Assembly: GCF_036206005.1 (NCBI RefSeq)
Contig: NZ_CP108143.1
Coordinates: 620,001-684,000 of the forward strand
Origin: Streptomyces sp. NBC_00178
GTDB taxonomy: Bacteria; Actinomycetota; Actinomycetes; Streptomycetales; Streptomycetaceae
DNA: 64,000 nt
Direction of reading: 5' to 3'
The translations under genes were made by a program, and so were the position numbers. The notes under the pieces were generated by a model. That model was not told where the DNA came from. It did not search any database and saw only the letters and a program-made list of their open reading frames with translations. Of the stretch, positions 35,744-44,985 are shown piece after piece (the first letter of the stretch is position 1; every line of letters begins with the position of its first letter).

Positions 35744-36738
35744 CGGGACCGACGCTCCCGGGCGACGTAGACGGCGGCGACGATGATGGCCGCCTGGGCG
35801 ATCTGTGCGGTGGAGTCGGGCAGGTCGTGCTTGACGAGCGTGGCGCGCAGGAGCTGCATGAGCAGGGCTCCGGCCACGGTGCCGAGCACCCGGACGGAGC
35901 CGCCGTTGAGCGGGGTGCCGCCGACCACGACCGCCGTGATGGCGGAGAGCTCCATGAGCGTGCCGAGCGAGGAGGGGTCGCTCGCGGTGAGCCTGGCCGT
36001 CGCGAGGACGCCGGCGAGGGCGGCGAGCACGCCGCACAGGACGTAGACGCCGATGAGGACCCGCTTGACGGGCAGTCCGGCGAGCGCGGCGGCGGAGCGG
36101 TTGCCTCCGATGGCGACGATCTGCCGGCCGAAGGTGGTGCGCTGCACCAGGAAGGCGACGGCGACCGCCAGCACTCCGGCGATCAGGACGACCAGCGGGA
36201 TCCCGAGGAAGGAGCCGGTACCGAGCGACAGCAGGTCGGGGTTGACGATCTGCTTGAGCTGACCGTCGGCCATGACGAGGGCGAGTCCGCGGCCCCCGAC
36301 GAACAGGGCCAGGGTCGCCACGATGGGCTGCAGCCCGATGAGGGAGACCAGGGTGCCGTTGACGGCCCCGACGACGGCGCCGGCCAGGAGGGCGACGACG
36401 AGTGCGGGCACGAGCCCGTAGCCGAGGTAGAGGGGCAGGAAGGCGGCCGCGAGTGCCATGGTCGAGCCGACGGACAGGTCGACGCCCTCGGTCCCGATGA
36501 CCAGGGCCATGCCCAGGGCGACGATGACGATGGGGGCGACCTGGACGAACTGGGTGCGGAAGTTGTCCGCGGTCATGAAGTGGTCGGTGAACAGGGCGTT
36601 GAAGAGCAGCACCACCCCGACGGCCACGTAGACGCCGTAGCGCTGGTACCAGGCGGGATCGCGGAGCCGGGCCAGGGGGCTCACGGACTTCTGCGGCGTG
36701 TCGCCCTTCACGGGCGGGACGACGGCGGTCTGGGTCAT
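35740..36738 (-). CDS. Furanose/ribose-type ABC permease (YtfT-like)
   Basis: A 332-residue RbsC-family channel subunit with GTEGVDLSVGSTMAL, IVATLALFVGGRGLALV and LMELSAITAVVVGGTPLNGG. It overlaps both the ATPase gene (start at 36738 within the upstream stop) and the next permease gene by 4 bp, so ATPase and both permeases form one coupled block. It pairs with the 34697-35743 product to form the membrane channel. Confidence 0.92.
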   Translation of the reverse strand: MTQTAVVPPVKGDTPQKSVSPLARLRDPAWYQRYGVYVAVGVVLLFNALFTDHFMTADNFRTQFVQVAPIVIVALGMALVIGTEGVDLSVGSTMALAAAFLPLYLGYGLVPALVVALLAGAVVGAVNGTLVSLIGLQPIVATLALFVGGRGLALVMADGQLKQIVNPDLLSLGTGSFLGIPLVVLIAGVLAVAVAFLVQRTTFGRQIVAIGGNRSAAALAGLPVKRVLIGVYVLCGVLAALAGVLATARLTASDPSSLGTLMELSAITAVVVGGTPLNGGSVRVLGTVAGALLMQLLRATLVKHDLPDSTAQIAQAAIIVAAVYVARERRSR

Positions 36739-38342
36739 CGGGGGTCCTCCTGTGCGGCCGGGGCCGTGTCCGCCGGCTGCGGTGCGTGGTCGGCGAGCAC
36801 TTCGAGCAGCCGGCTCTCGGCCACGTCGTCGCCCCGGAGTTCGCCGGCGACCGCGCCGCCGCGGAGCACGACGATGCGGTCGGCGCCCTCGATGAGTTCC
36901 TCGATGTCGGAGGAGATGAGGAGGACGGCCAGGCCCTCGCCGGCGAGGTCGTCGATGAGGCTCTGGACCTCGGCCTTGGCACCGACGTCGATGCCGCGGG
37001 TGGGTTCGTCGAGCAGCAGCACCTTGGGTTCCAGGCAGAGCCAGCGGGCGAGCAGGACCTTCTGCTGGTTCCCTCCGGAGAGTTCGCCGACCTTCTGCTC
37101 GGGGCTCGACGCCTTGATGCGCAGGCGCTTCATGAAGATGTCGACGATCCGGTCCTGCTTGGCCCGCGAGACGACGCCTGCCCGGGAGAGCCGCGGCATG
37201 GCGGCGAGCACGATGTTCTCCCGGACCGAGAGGCCGGGGACGATCCCCTCGGCCTTGCGGTCCTCGGGCAGCAGGCTGATGCCGGCCCGGATCGCGGCGG
37301 CCGGGGTGAGACGTTTCAGGGAGGTGCCGTCGACGGTGATCTCACCGGCGTCCAGGGGCAGGGCTCCGGACAGGGCCTTCGCGGTCTCGCTGCGGCCGGA
37401 GCCGAGGAGGCCGCCGAGGCCGAGCACCTCGCCCGCGTACAACGACACGGATATGTCGTGGAGCTGGAGGCGGCTGGAGATGCCGGCCGCCGTGAGCACG
37501 GGTGTGCGGGCCACGTCGTGGCCCTCGGCGGCGAAGCTGGTGACGCCGGAGCGGCGCACCTCCGAGAGGTCGCGGCCGAGCATCATGGAGACGAGCTGCA
37601 TCCGGTCGAGCCCGGCGAGGTCGCCGGTGTGGATGTGCCGGCCGTCGCGGAGGACGGTGACGCGGTCGCAGATCCGGTAGAGCTCGTCCATGCGGTGGCT
37701 GACGTACAGCACGGCGATGCCCTGGGAGCGCAGGCGTTCGATGACCCGGAAGAGGGTCTCCACCTCGCGCGGCTCGAGCGAGGAGGTGGGCTCGTCCATG
37801 ATGACGACCTGGGCGTTGACGGACACGGCCCGGGCCAGGGCGACCATCTGCTGCGTGCCGATGCCCAGCGTGTGCAGCGGGCGCCGGGGGTCGACGCGTA
37901 CGCCGAAGCCGTCGAGCAGTTCGCCCGTCTCGCGGTGCATGCGGGCGAAGTCGATGAGGCCGAAGCGGTTCCTGGGCTCCCGGCCCAGGAAGATGTTGCG
38001 CGCCACGCTCATCAGCGGGACGAGGTTGACCTCTTGGTAGATCGTGGAGATGCCGGCCTGCTGGGCGTCGAAGGGCCGGGCGAACCTGACGGGTTCGCCG
38101 GCCATGCGCAGGTCGCCGCCGTCGGGCCGGTAGACGCCGGTCAGCACCTTGATGAGGGTGGACTTGCCGGCGCCGTTCTCCCCGACGAGGGCGTGGGTCT
38201 CCCCCGCGCGCAGGGAGAAGGTGACGTCGTCGAGGGCGACGACGCCGGGGAACCGCTTGCTCACCGACCGGGCTTCGAGCACCACGGAGGCCGTGGACAC
38301 GTCCGCCTCCGGTGCCTGAGGTACTGCTTCGGGTGGTGCCAT
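36735..38342 (-). CDS. Sugar ABC importer ATPase with two nucleotide-binding domains (YtfR/RbsA-like)
   Basis: A 535-residue ATPase. ATG 38342 (MAPPEAVPQ) is chosen over a TTG 27 bp upstream. First domain: Walker A GENGAGKST near residue 58, TIYQEVNLVP, Walker B VVIMDEPTS, YVSHRMDEL. Second domain: degenerate GLLGSGRSE in place of Walker A, LSGGNQQKVLLARWL, Walker B VLLLDEPTRGIDVG. A degenerate second Walker A is normal for RbsA/YtfR. It energises import by the two adjacent permeases. Unlike the MalFG-type cassettes in this window, this transporter has its own ATPase. Confidence 0.94.
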   Translation of the reverse strand: MAPPEAVPQAPEADVSTASVVLEARSVSKRFPGVVALDDVTFSLRAGETHALVGENGAGKSTLIKVLTGVYRPDGGDLRMAGEPVRFARPFDAQQAGISTIYQEVNLVPLMSVARNIFLGREPRNRFGLIDFARMHRETGELLDGFGVRVDPRRPLHTLGIGTQQMVALARAVSVNAQVVIMDEPTSSLEPREVETLFRVIERLRSQGIAVLYVSHRMDELYRICDRVTVLRDGRHIHTGDLAGLDRMQLVSMMLGRDLSEVRRSGVTSFAAEGHDVARTPVLTAAGISSRLQLHDISVSLYAGEVLGLGGLLGSGRSETAKALSGALPLDAGEITVDGTSLKRLTPAAAIRAGISLLPEDRKAEGIVPGLSVRENIVLAAMPRLSRAGVVSRAKQDRIVDIFMKRLRIKASSPEQKVGELSGGNQQKVLLARWLCLEPKVLLLDEPTRGIDVGAKAEVQSLIDDLAGEGLAVLLISSDIEELIEGADRIVVLRGGAVAGELRGDDVAESRLLEVLADHAPQPADTAPAAQEDPR

Positions 38343-38384
38343 GGGTGTTCTTGGCCTTCCGCTGTCCAAGGGTGAGGGCCCGGT

Positions 38385-38419
38385 GGCCGCCGTGGCCCGG
38401 TGCGGGTGCCACGGCGGCC
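38385..38419 (-). terminator. Hairpin between binding-protein and ATPase genes
   Basis: Perfect 12-bp stem GGCCGCCGTGGC / GCCACGGCGGCC, 25 bp after the binding-protein stop and just before the ATPase start. Probably an attenuator or 3' stabiliser that keeps binding protein in excess over the membrane components. Confidence 0.6.
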
Positions 38420-38443
38420 GGGGCCGTTGGGTTCAGGAGCGGA

Positions 38444-39529
38444 TCAGTACGCCCCGCCGAGGGATTCCTTGGCGTTGGTCTCGTCGTAGGCCCGGTCGGT
38501 GATGATGACGTTCTCGGGGATCTCCTCGCCGCCGTAGAACTTGTTGGCGGTCGCGAAGGCGAGCGGTCCGAAGCGCGGGTTGGACTCGATGACGGCGTTG
38601 TACTCGCCGTTGGCGAGGGCCTGCACCGCGTTGCGCGTGCCGTCGATCGAGACGACCTTGACGTCCTTGCCGGGCTTCTTGCCGGCGGCCTTCAGCGCGG
38701 TGACGGCACCGAGGCCCATCTCGTCGTTCTCGGCGTAGACCGCGGTGATGTCGGGCTTGGACTGGATGAGCTGCTCCATGACCTGCTGGCCCTTGTCACG
38801 GGCGAACTCGCCGGTCTGCTGGGCGACGATCTGGATGCCGGGGGCCTCGGCCTTGATCTGGTCGACGAAGCCCTTGGTGCGGTCGGTGGTGACGTTGTTG
38901 CCGGAGGCGCCGAGGAGGATGGCCACCTTGCCCTTGCCGCCGGTCGCCTTGATCATCGCGTCCGCGGCGCGCTTGCCCTGCTCGACGAAGTCGGAGCCGA
39001 GGAAGGCCACGTAGTCCTTGCAGGCCGTGGAGTTGACCTTGCGGTCGATGGTGAGGACGGGCACCTTCTTCGCCGCGGCCGCCTTGAGCGCCGGCTCCAG
39101 ACCGTCGGAGTTCAGCGGCGCGATGATGAGGAACTGGGCGCCCTGCGAGAGCATGTCCTGGATGTCGCTGATCTGCTTGGAGAGCTGCGACTGCGCGTTC
39201 GTGGTGAGCAGCTTCTTGACGCCGATCTTGGCCGCCTCGTCCTTGATGGACTGGGTCTCCGCGATGCGGAAGGGGTTGGCCTCCTTCTCCGACTGGGAGA
39301 AGCCGACCACCGCGTCCTTGAGGTCGAGCTTGGGCGCGCCGTAGGTCTGCAGCGAGCAGCCGGGGCCGGACGCGGCCTCGGGGGACTTGGCCGCCTGGGC
39401 GCCCTGGCTGCTGTCACCGCCCGCGTTGTCCGAGGTCTCCGACTTCGAGCAGCCGGACACGGCCAGCGTGGCGGTGGCGGCGATCAGACAGGCCGCGGCG
39501 AGGGTACGGGATCGACGCTGGATCATCAT
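38444..39529 (-). CDS. Furanose-type sugar-binding lipoprotein (YtfQ-like)
   Basis: A 361-residue periplasmic-binding-protein-like receptor. ATG 39529 follows GGAG by 9 bp and starts a lipoprotein signal (MMIQRRSRTLAAACLIAATA) with lipobox VSGC. The mature domain shows VVGFSQSEKEANPFRIAETQSIKDEA, ILGAS-type IAILLGASGNN, DKGQQVMEQLIQSKPDITAVYAENDEM and GTRNAVQALANGEYNAVIESNPRFG. These are typical of the ribose/galactose-binding class and closest by eye to YtfQ, the galactofuranose receptor. First gene of the operon. Arabinofuranose or galactofuranose is the best guess for ligand. Confidence 0.9.
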   Translation of the reverse strand: MMIQRRSRTLAAACLIAATATLAVSGCSKSETSDNAGGDSSQGAQAAKSPEAASGPGCSLQTYGAPKLDLKDAVVGFSQSEKEANPFRIAETQSIKDEAAKIGVKKLLTTNAQSQLSKQISDIQDMLSQGAQFLIIAPLNSDGLEPALKAAAAKKVPVLTIDRKVNSTACKDYVAFLGSDFVEQGKRAADAMIKATGGKGKVAILLGASGNNVTTDRTKGFVDQIKAEAPGIQIVAQQTGEFARDKGQQVMEQLIQSKPDITAVYAENDEMGLGAVTALKAAGKKPGKDVKVVSIDGTRNAVQALANGEYNAVIESNPRFGPLAFATANKFYGGEEIPENVIITDRAYDETNAKESLGGAY

Positions 39530-39702
39530 GCGCGGGACGCTCCTTGGCGAGGTGACGGCACGCCGTTCGGCGTGCGGTCGGGCATGGCTGGACGGTGCTA
39601 CGGCCGCTCGGTGGCCCATGGCGCTGCATTCCCCACGACCCCCGCTGCGAGCTGCGGGAACAACGGTCGTGAAGGCCTGTGCGGCCTGTCGGCGGCTCGG
39701 GT

Positions 39703-39716
39703 TTACAACGTTATAT
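39703..39716. promoter_or_regulatory. LacI-type operator TTACAACGTTATAT
   Basis: 10 of 14 bases match the perfect site TTGCAACGTTGCAA at 45917. Centred about 180 bp upstream of the binding-protein start. Read on the minus strand it is ATATAACGTTGTAA, sharing the AACGTTGNAA half with the other furanose-locus sites. Confidence 0.6.
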
Positions 39717-39881
39717 AGGCGCGGCGGCGCGGGCGGCAAGAGAGTTGTCGATGCGTTTCCAAAATGTGTCGCCCCGGCGCACGGCCGCCACCCCGCCCAC
39801 GCGAGGGCCCGTTCGGCACGGGCACTGCGCCCCCTCTGGACACTGACTTGACCGCGTGCTGTCATATCGCCGACATCAATT

Positions 39882-39895
39882 TTCCAACGTTGCAA
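39882..39895. promoter_or_regulatory. LacI-type operator TTCCAACGTTGCAA
   Basis: 13 of 14 bases match TTGCAACGTTGCAA. It lies 109 bp upstream of the DUF1680/GH127-type gene and is the probable operator of that gene. Confidence 0.7.
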
Positions 39896-40003
39896 GCGAG
39901 TTGTCGCACCGACCGGTCCGGACGCGGCGGCTCCCCCAGCCATGCGCCGGCCCCGCCCGGGCCGGTCCCCCGCCCCCTTCGCAGCGGAAGTGGAGTCCCC
40001 ACG

Positions 40004-42448
40004 ATGCCCCTGAACCGCAGACAACTCATGACCGGCGCGCTGGTCACCGCTGCCGCCGCCACATCGGCCGGCCGCTGGGCGACGACCGCGACGGCCGCCG
40101 AGGGCATGGCGGCGGCCGCGCGCGGGGGCCACTACGCCCCGAACGCGGCTCCCCTGCGGCCGACGGCGTTCCTGAAGCTGCCCCCCGGCCGGGTCACAGC
40201 CCGGGGCTGGCTGGCCGGCCAGCTCCGTATGCAACTGGACGGCCTCTGCGGCCAGTACGAGTCCTTCTCGCACTTCCTCGACTTCGGCACCTCGGGCTGG
40301 GCCAAGCCCGACCGCAGCGGCTGGGAGGAGGTCCCCTACTGGCTGCGCGGGTACACCGACCTGGCCATCGTCACGGGGGACGCGACCGCGCTGGCCGGCG
40401 CCCGCCGCTGGATCGACGCGATCCTCGCCACCCAGCAGGCCGACGGCTTCTTCGGGCCGAAGGCCCTGCGGACCTCGCTCAACGGCGGCCCGGACTTCTG
40501 GCCCTTCCTCCCCGTGCTCCAGGCCCTGCGCTCCTGGCAGGAGTACAACAGCGACAGCCGGGTCATCCCGTTCCTCAGCAGGTTCTTCCGGTACATGAAT
40601 GCCCAGGGCCCCGGCGCGTTCAACACCAGCTGGATCGCGCTGCGCTGGGGCGACGGGCTGGACAGCGTCTACTGGCTGTTCAACCGCACCGGCGACACCT
40701 TCCTGCTGGACCTCGCCGACAAGATCCACCGCTACGGAGCCGACTGGGGCGACAACCTGGTCAACCCGCACAACGTCAACATCGCCCAGGGTTTCCGCGA
40801 GCCCGCCCAGTACGCCCTGCGCAGCGGATCGCAGCAGGACACCCGGGACACCTACGGGACGTACGCCAAGGCCATGGACCAGTACGGCCGGTTCCCCGGT
40901 GGCGGCTTCGCCGGGGACGAGAAAGCGCGGCCGGGGCACGGGGACCCCCGCCAGGGCTTCGAGACCTGCGGGATCGTCGAGTTCATGGCGAGCCACCAGC
41001 TCCTGACCCGGATCACCGGCGACCCGCTCTGGGCCGACCGCTGCGAGGAACTGGCCTTCAACTCGCTGCCGGCCTCGCTCGACCCGTCGGGCAAGGCCAT
41101 CCACTACGTCACCAGCGCCAACAGCGTCGACCTGGACAACGTGCCCAAGCGGGACCGGCAGTTCCAGAACGGCTTCGCGATGCAGGCGTACCTGCCGGGC
41201 GTCGACCAGTACCGCTGCTGCCCGCACAACTACGGCATGGGCTGGCCGTACTTCGTCGAGGAGCTCTGGCTCGCCACCCCCGACGGCGGACTGGCCGCCG
41301 CGATGTACGCGGCCTGCGAGGTCACCGCCAAGGTCGCCGACGGCACCGAGGTCACCTTCACCGAGGAGACCGACTACCCCTTCACGGACACCGTCACGCT
41401 CTCCCTCAGGTCACCGAAGCCCCTCCGCTTCCCTCTGGTGCTGCGCGTGCCCGCCTGGTGCACCGAGCCGGACATCCGCGTGAACGGCGTGCGCGTCACC
41501 GCCCCGGCGGGCCCCGCCTTCACCCGCGTCGAGCGCACCTGGTCGGGCGGCGACAAGGTCACCCTGCGGTTCCCGCAGCGGACCACCGTGCGCACCTGGG
41601 CGGACAACCGCGGCTCGGTCAGCGTGGACCACGGGCCGCTGACCTATTCGCTGCGCATCGGGGAGTCGTACGAGCGCATCGGCGGCACAGACCGGTTCCC
41701 GGAGTACGCGGTCCACGCGACGACCCCGTGGAACTACGGCCTCGTCCTCGACGGGACTCTGCCGGCCTACTCGCTGCGCCGTCGCTCCACGGGCCGCGCC
41801 GCCGACGGGAACCCCTTCACCCTCGGCGGGACCCCGCTCACCATGACCGCGCGCGCCCGCCGCATCCCCGAGTGGGGCGCCGACGACGAGCACGTGGTGG
41901 CGCCGCTCCAGGAGAGCCCCGCGGGCAGCACCCAGCCGGTCGAGGACGTCACCCTGGTCCCGATGGGCGCGGCCCGGCTGCGGATCACGTCGTTCCCGAC
42001 CGTGAGCCCGGACGCGGCACCCTGGATCGCCGACCGCTGGTACAGGATCGGCAACCGGAACTCGGGCAAGGTGCTGGGGGTCGACCTCATGTCCACGGCC
42101 AACAGCGCCCACGTCGTCCAGTTCGACGACAACGGCACGGCCGACCACCTCTGGCGCCTCGTGGCCAACGGCGACGGCTGGTACCGCATCCGCAACCAGC
42201 ACTCGGGCAAGGTGCTGGGCGTCGACCTCATGTCCACGGCCAACAGCGCCCACGTCGTCCAGTTCGACGACAACGACACCGCGGACCACCTGTGGCAGCT
42301 CGTGCCCGACGGCGACGGCTGGTACCGCATCCGGAACCGCAACTCGGACAAGGTGCTCGGCGTGGACGGCATGTCCACGGCCAACAGCGCCCACGTCGTG
42401 CAGTACGACGACAACGGCACGGCCGACCACCTCTGGCGGCTCGTCTGA
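40004..42448 (+). CDS. Tat-exported GH127-type beta-L-arabinofuranosidase (DUF1680) with ricin-type lectin domain
   Basis: An 814-residue enzyme. ATG 40004 follows GGAAGTGGAG and gives a twin-arginine signal (NRRQLMTGALVTAAAATSA). The alpha/alpha-barrel shows the cysteine-zinc centre of GH127/GH146 beta-L-arabinofuranosidases: Glu320 and Cys322 in FETCG, and Cys405-Cys406 in YRCCPHN. One cysteine of this pair is the nucleophile in characterised enzymes. A beta-sandwich follows (about 470-670), then three near-identical 47-residue ricin-B/CBM13-type repeats. It would release beta-linked furanose residues. DUF1680 is broad, so the exact sugar is inference from the neighbouring furanose importer and the AbfB-bearing GH2. 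Confidence 0.85.
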   Translation: MPLNRRQLMTGALVTAAAATSAGRWATTATAAEGMAAAARGGHYAPNAAPLRPTAFLKLPPGRVTARGWLAGQLRMQLDGLCGQYESFSHFLDFGTSGWAKPDRSGWEEVPYWLRGYTDLAIVTGDATALAGARRWIDAILATQQADGFFGPKALRTSLNGGPDFWPFLPVLQALRSWQEYNSDSRVIPFLSRFFRYMNAQGPGAFNTSWIALRWGDGLDSVYWLFNRTGDTFLLDLADKIHRYGADWGDNLVNPHNVNIAQGFREPAQYALRSGSQQDTRDTYGTYAKAMDQYGRFPGGGFAGDEKARPGHGDPRQGFETCGIVEFMASHQLLTRITGDPLWADRCEELAFNSLPASLDPSGKAIHYVTSANSVDLDNVPKRDRQFQNGFAMQAYLPGVDQYRCCPHNYGMGWPYFVEELWLATPDGGLAAAMYAACEVTAKVADGTEVTFTEETDYPFTDTVTLSLRSPKPLRFPLVLRVPAWCTEPDIRVNGVRVTAPAGPAFTRVERTWSGGDKVTLRFPQRTTVRTWADNRGSVSVDHGPLTYSLRIGESYERIGGTDRFPEYAVHATTPWNYGLVLDGTLPAYSLRRRSTGRAADGNPFTLGGTPLTMTARARRIPEWGADDEHVVAPLQESPAGSTQPVEDVTLVPMGAARLRITSFPTVSPDAAPWIADRWYRIGNRNSGKVLGVDLMSTANSAHVVQFDDNGTADHLWRLVANGDGWYRIRNQHSGKVLGVDLMSTANSAHVVQFDDNDTADHLWQLVPDGDGWYRIRNRNSDKVLGVDGMSTANSAHVVQYDDNGTADHLWRLV
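42038..42448. repeat. Three 141-bp tandem repeats (ricin-type lectin subdomains)
   Basis: Copies start at 42038, 42179 and 42320. Each encodes WYRI-N-S-KVLGVD-MSTANSAHVVQ-DDN-TADHLW, with only a few substitutions. The near identity implies recent duplication or homogenisation. Confidence 0.9.
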
Positions 42449-42509
42449 CAACCCCCTGACCGCCCCGGTCCGCCGGCCCCACGGGCGGCCGTCCGAGGCA
42501 CCCGCACCG

Positions 42510-42536
42510 CTCCCCGCGCCGGTCCGGCGCGGGGAG
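42510..42536 (+). terminator. Terminator after the GH127-type gene
   Basis: Perfect 12-bp stem CTCCCCGCGCCG / CGGCGCGGGGAG with a GTC loop, 41 bp before the GH2 start. Read-through may still link the two plus-strand genes, since no separate operator is seen before the GH2 gene. Confidence 0.65.
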
Positions 42537-42576
42537 TTCCCGGCCCATCGTCCCCACCTACCGAGGAGCCCCTGGG

Positions 42577-44928
42577 ATGAAGTCCGCACCCGCACCACGC
42601 CGTCGCACCTTATGGAGACGGCTGACCGCCGGCACCGGCCTGCTTGCCCTGATCGCCACCGCTCTGGTGGGGGCGGGCACCGCTCCCGCCGCGGCGGCAC
42701 CCGCGGCCTGGACCCCGAAGCCGGCGCCCATGACGACGCCCTGGACCAACCAGGTCTCCGTCGACAATCCCCTTCCCGAGTATCCGCGCCCCCAGCTCAC
42801 GCGCCCCGACTGGGCCAACCTCAACGGCATCTGGGACTTCGCGGTGACCGGCCGCGACGCCGGGCAGCCGGCCTCCTTCTCCGAGCAGATCAGGGTGCCG
42901 TTCGTCGCGGAGTCCTCGCTCTCGGGCATCAAGCGCAGGATCACCGAGAACGACAAGCTCTGGTACAAGCGCGCCTTCACCGTTCCGTCCAACTGGAACG
43001 GACGCCGCGTCGTGCTCAACTTCGGCGCATCCGACTGGCAGAGCACGGTGTGGGTCAACGGCACCCAGGTCGGCGCGCACAAGGGCGGGTTCGACTCGTT
43101 CTCGTACGACATCACGCCCCAGCTGAACGGGGGATCGAACACGATCGTCGTCTCCGTCTACGACCCGACGCAGACCGGCGGCCAGGCCGTCGGCAAGCAG
43201 CGCATCAACGACGTCAACCCGCACGCGGGCGGCGGCATCTTCTACACCGCCGCCTCCGGGATCTGGCAGACCGTGTGGCTGGAGCCCGTCGCCGCGTCGC
43301 ACGTCACACGCCTCGACATGACGCCGAACCTCGGCAACAACACCCTCAGGGTCAAGGTCCAGGCCGCCTCGGCGAGCGGCCGGACCGCACGGGTCACCGT
43401 GTCGAGCGGCGGCAGCGTCGTGGGCACGGCGACCGGGGCACCCGGCACCGACATCTCCGTCTCCGTGCCGAACCCGCGGCTGTGGAGCCCGGACGACCCG
43501 TTCCTCTACGACGTGCGCGCCGAACTCCTCGACGGCACGTCCGTGGTGGACACGGTGGGCAGCTACGCGGGCATGCGGTCCATCGCCGTCGCGAAGGTCG
43601 ACAACATCCTGCGCCCCGTCCTCAACGGGAAGTTCGTCTTCCAGACCGGCACGCTCGACCAGGGCTACTGGCCGGACGGGATCTACACCGCTCCCACGGA
43701 CGCCGCGCTGAGGTCCGATCTGCAGGCGCACAAGGACCTCGGCTTCAACATGGTCCGCAAGCACATCAAGGTCGAACCCCAGCGCTGGTTCTACTGGGCC
43801 GACAAGCTGGGCCTGCTCGTGTGGCAGGACATGCCCGCCATGGACACCGGCAAGACGCCCGACGGCGCGTCCCGCACCCAGTGGGAGGCGGAGTACCACG
43901 CGGTCATCGACCAGCACCGCAGCTCACCGTCCCTGGTCATGTGGGTCAACCAGAACGAGGGCTGGGGCCAGTACGACCAGGCGCGGATCGCGAACGAGGT
44001 CAAGGCGTACGACCCGTCCCGCCTGGTCAACAACATGAGCGGGGTCAACTGCTGCGGCTCCGTGGACGGCGGCAACGGTGACGTGATCGACAACCACGTC
44101 TACGTCGGCCCCGGCAACACGGCGCCCACCGCGACCCGGGCCGCCGTCCTCGGCGAGTTCGGCGGGCTGGGCTGGAAGGTCCCGGGCCACGAGTGGTACC
44201 CGGGCGGCGGCTTCAGCTACGAGGACCAGGCGAGCGTCGCCGCCCTGAACAACCGGTTCGTGGGACTCCTCGACAGCATCCGCGTGGGGCAGCTCCCGGC
44301 GGGGCTCTCGGCCTCCGTCTACACGGAGATCACCGACGTCGAGAACGAGGCGAACGGCCTGCTCACCTACGACCGCCAGGTGGTCAAGGTCGACACCGCC
44401 CGGGTGAAGGCCGCCAACCAGGCCCTCATCCAGGCGTCGAAGACGCCCGCCCCGCCGGTCACCCTGCCCACCGGGCAGTACAAGTCGCTCCGGGTCACCA
44501 CTCCGGGGCACACGAACAAGTACCTGCGTCACTACGACGCGCTTGCCTTCACCGAGGTGGTGGACGGCGGCAGCGCGGCCGTGCTCAAGAGCGACGCCAC
44601 CTGGAAGATCGTCACGGGTCTGGCGAACGGCAACTGCTACTCCTTCGAGTCACGCAACTACCCGGGCGAGTACCTGCGCCACCGGGACTTCCGGGTGCGG
44701 CGTGACGCGAGCGACGGCTCGGCCCTCTTCAAGGCCGACGCCACGTGGTGCGCGCTCCCGGGCACGGGCGGCGTGAGGTTCTCCAGCGCCAACCTCCCGG
44801 GCAGCTACCTGCGCCACATCGGCTCCGAGGTCTGGCTGGCCACCCCCGGCGGCGGTCACGCCTGGGACAACGCGGCCACGTTCACCGAGGACACGACCTG
44901 GTCGGTGGACGCCCCCTGGGCACCGTGA
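42577..44928 (+). CDS. Secreted GH2 glycosidase with AbfB (CBM42) domain
   Basis: A 783-residue exported enzyme; ATG 42577 follows GAGGAG, and the signal peptide ends near PAAAAPA. The GH2 sugar-binding, immunoglobulin-like and barrel domains span about 45-635: DNPLPEYPRPQL, LNGIWDF, the acid/base Glu461 in NQNEGWG and the likely nucleophile Glu527 in GEFGG. The last 140 residues form an AbfB domain (KYLRHYDALAFTE, EYLRHRDFRVR, SYLRHIGSEVW), a module that binds arabinofuranose side chains. GH2 covers many activities. Some Streptomyces enzymes of this general type are beta-D-galactofuranosidases, and that or an arabinofuranosidase-like role fits the locus. Paralog of 47165-50458. Confidence 0.85.
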   Translation: MKSAPAPRRRTLWRRLTAGTGLLALIATALVGAGTAPAAAAPAAWTPKPAPMTTPWTNQVSVDNPLPEYPRPQLTRPDWANLNGIWDFAVTGRDAGQPASFSEQIRVPFVAESSLSGIKRRITENDKLWYKRAFTVPSNWNGRRVVLNFGASDWQSTVWVNGTQVGAHKGGFDSFSYDITPQLNGGSNTIVVSVYDPTQTGGQAVGKQRINDVNPHAGGGIFYTAASGIWQTVWLEPVAASHVTRLDMTPNLGNNTLRVKVQAASASGRTARVTVSSGGSVVGTATGAPGTDISVSVPNPRLWSPDDPFLYDVRAELLDGTSVVDTVGSYAGMRSIAVAKVDNILRPVLNGKFVFQTGTLDQGYWPDGIYTAPTDAALRSDLQAHKDLGFNMVRKHIKVEPQRWFYWADKLGLLVWQDMPAMDTGKTPDGASRTQWEAEYHAVIDQHRSSPSLVMWVNQNEGWGQYDQARIANEVKAYDPSRLVNNMSGVNCCGSVDGGNGDVIDNHVYVGPGNTAPTATRAAVLGEFGGLGWKVPGHEWYPGGGFSYEDQASVAALNNRFVGLLDSIRVGQLPAGLSASVYTEITDVENEANGLLTYDRQVVKVDTARVKAANQALIQASKTPAPPVTLPTGQYKSLRVTTPGHTNKYLRHYDALAFTEVVDGGSAAVLKSDATWKIVTGLANGNCYSFESRNYPGEYLRHRDFRVRRDASDGSALFKADATWCALPGTGGVRFSSANLPGSYLRHIGSEVWLATPGGGHAWDNAATFTEDTTWSVDAPWAP

Positions 44929-44937
44929 GGTGAGTCC

Positions 44938-44979
44938 GGAGCCAGGCCCCGGTCCCCTCGCGGGCCGGGGCCGGGCTCC
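44938..44979. terminator. Bidirectional terminator between GH2 and PhyH genes
   Basis: GGAGCC and GGCCCCGG arms pair with CCGGGGCC and GGCTCC across a 12-base loop with one mismatch, between convergent genes. Confidence 0.7.
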
Positions 44980-44985
44980 GGAGTG

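Larger units (their letters stand above)
39530..40003. other. 474-bp divergent control region of the furanose locus
   Basis: Non-coding. Holds two LacI-type operators, one near each divergent gene set, within the only AT-leaning stretches. The open frame continuing from the plus-strand gene back to 39764 has no signal-like start and is treated as leader. Confidence 0.6.

Noticed and set aside
34697-36982. Apparent 761-residue long permease
   Set aside because: The first 413 residues are the wrong frame of the ATPase and first permease genes; the real permease begins at ATG 35743.
38444-41227. Apparent 927-residue binding protein
   Set aside because: A lipoprotein signal with ribosome-binding site starts at 39529; the rest is antisense to the GH127-type gene.
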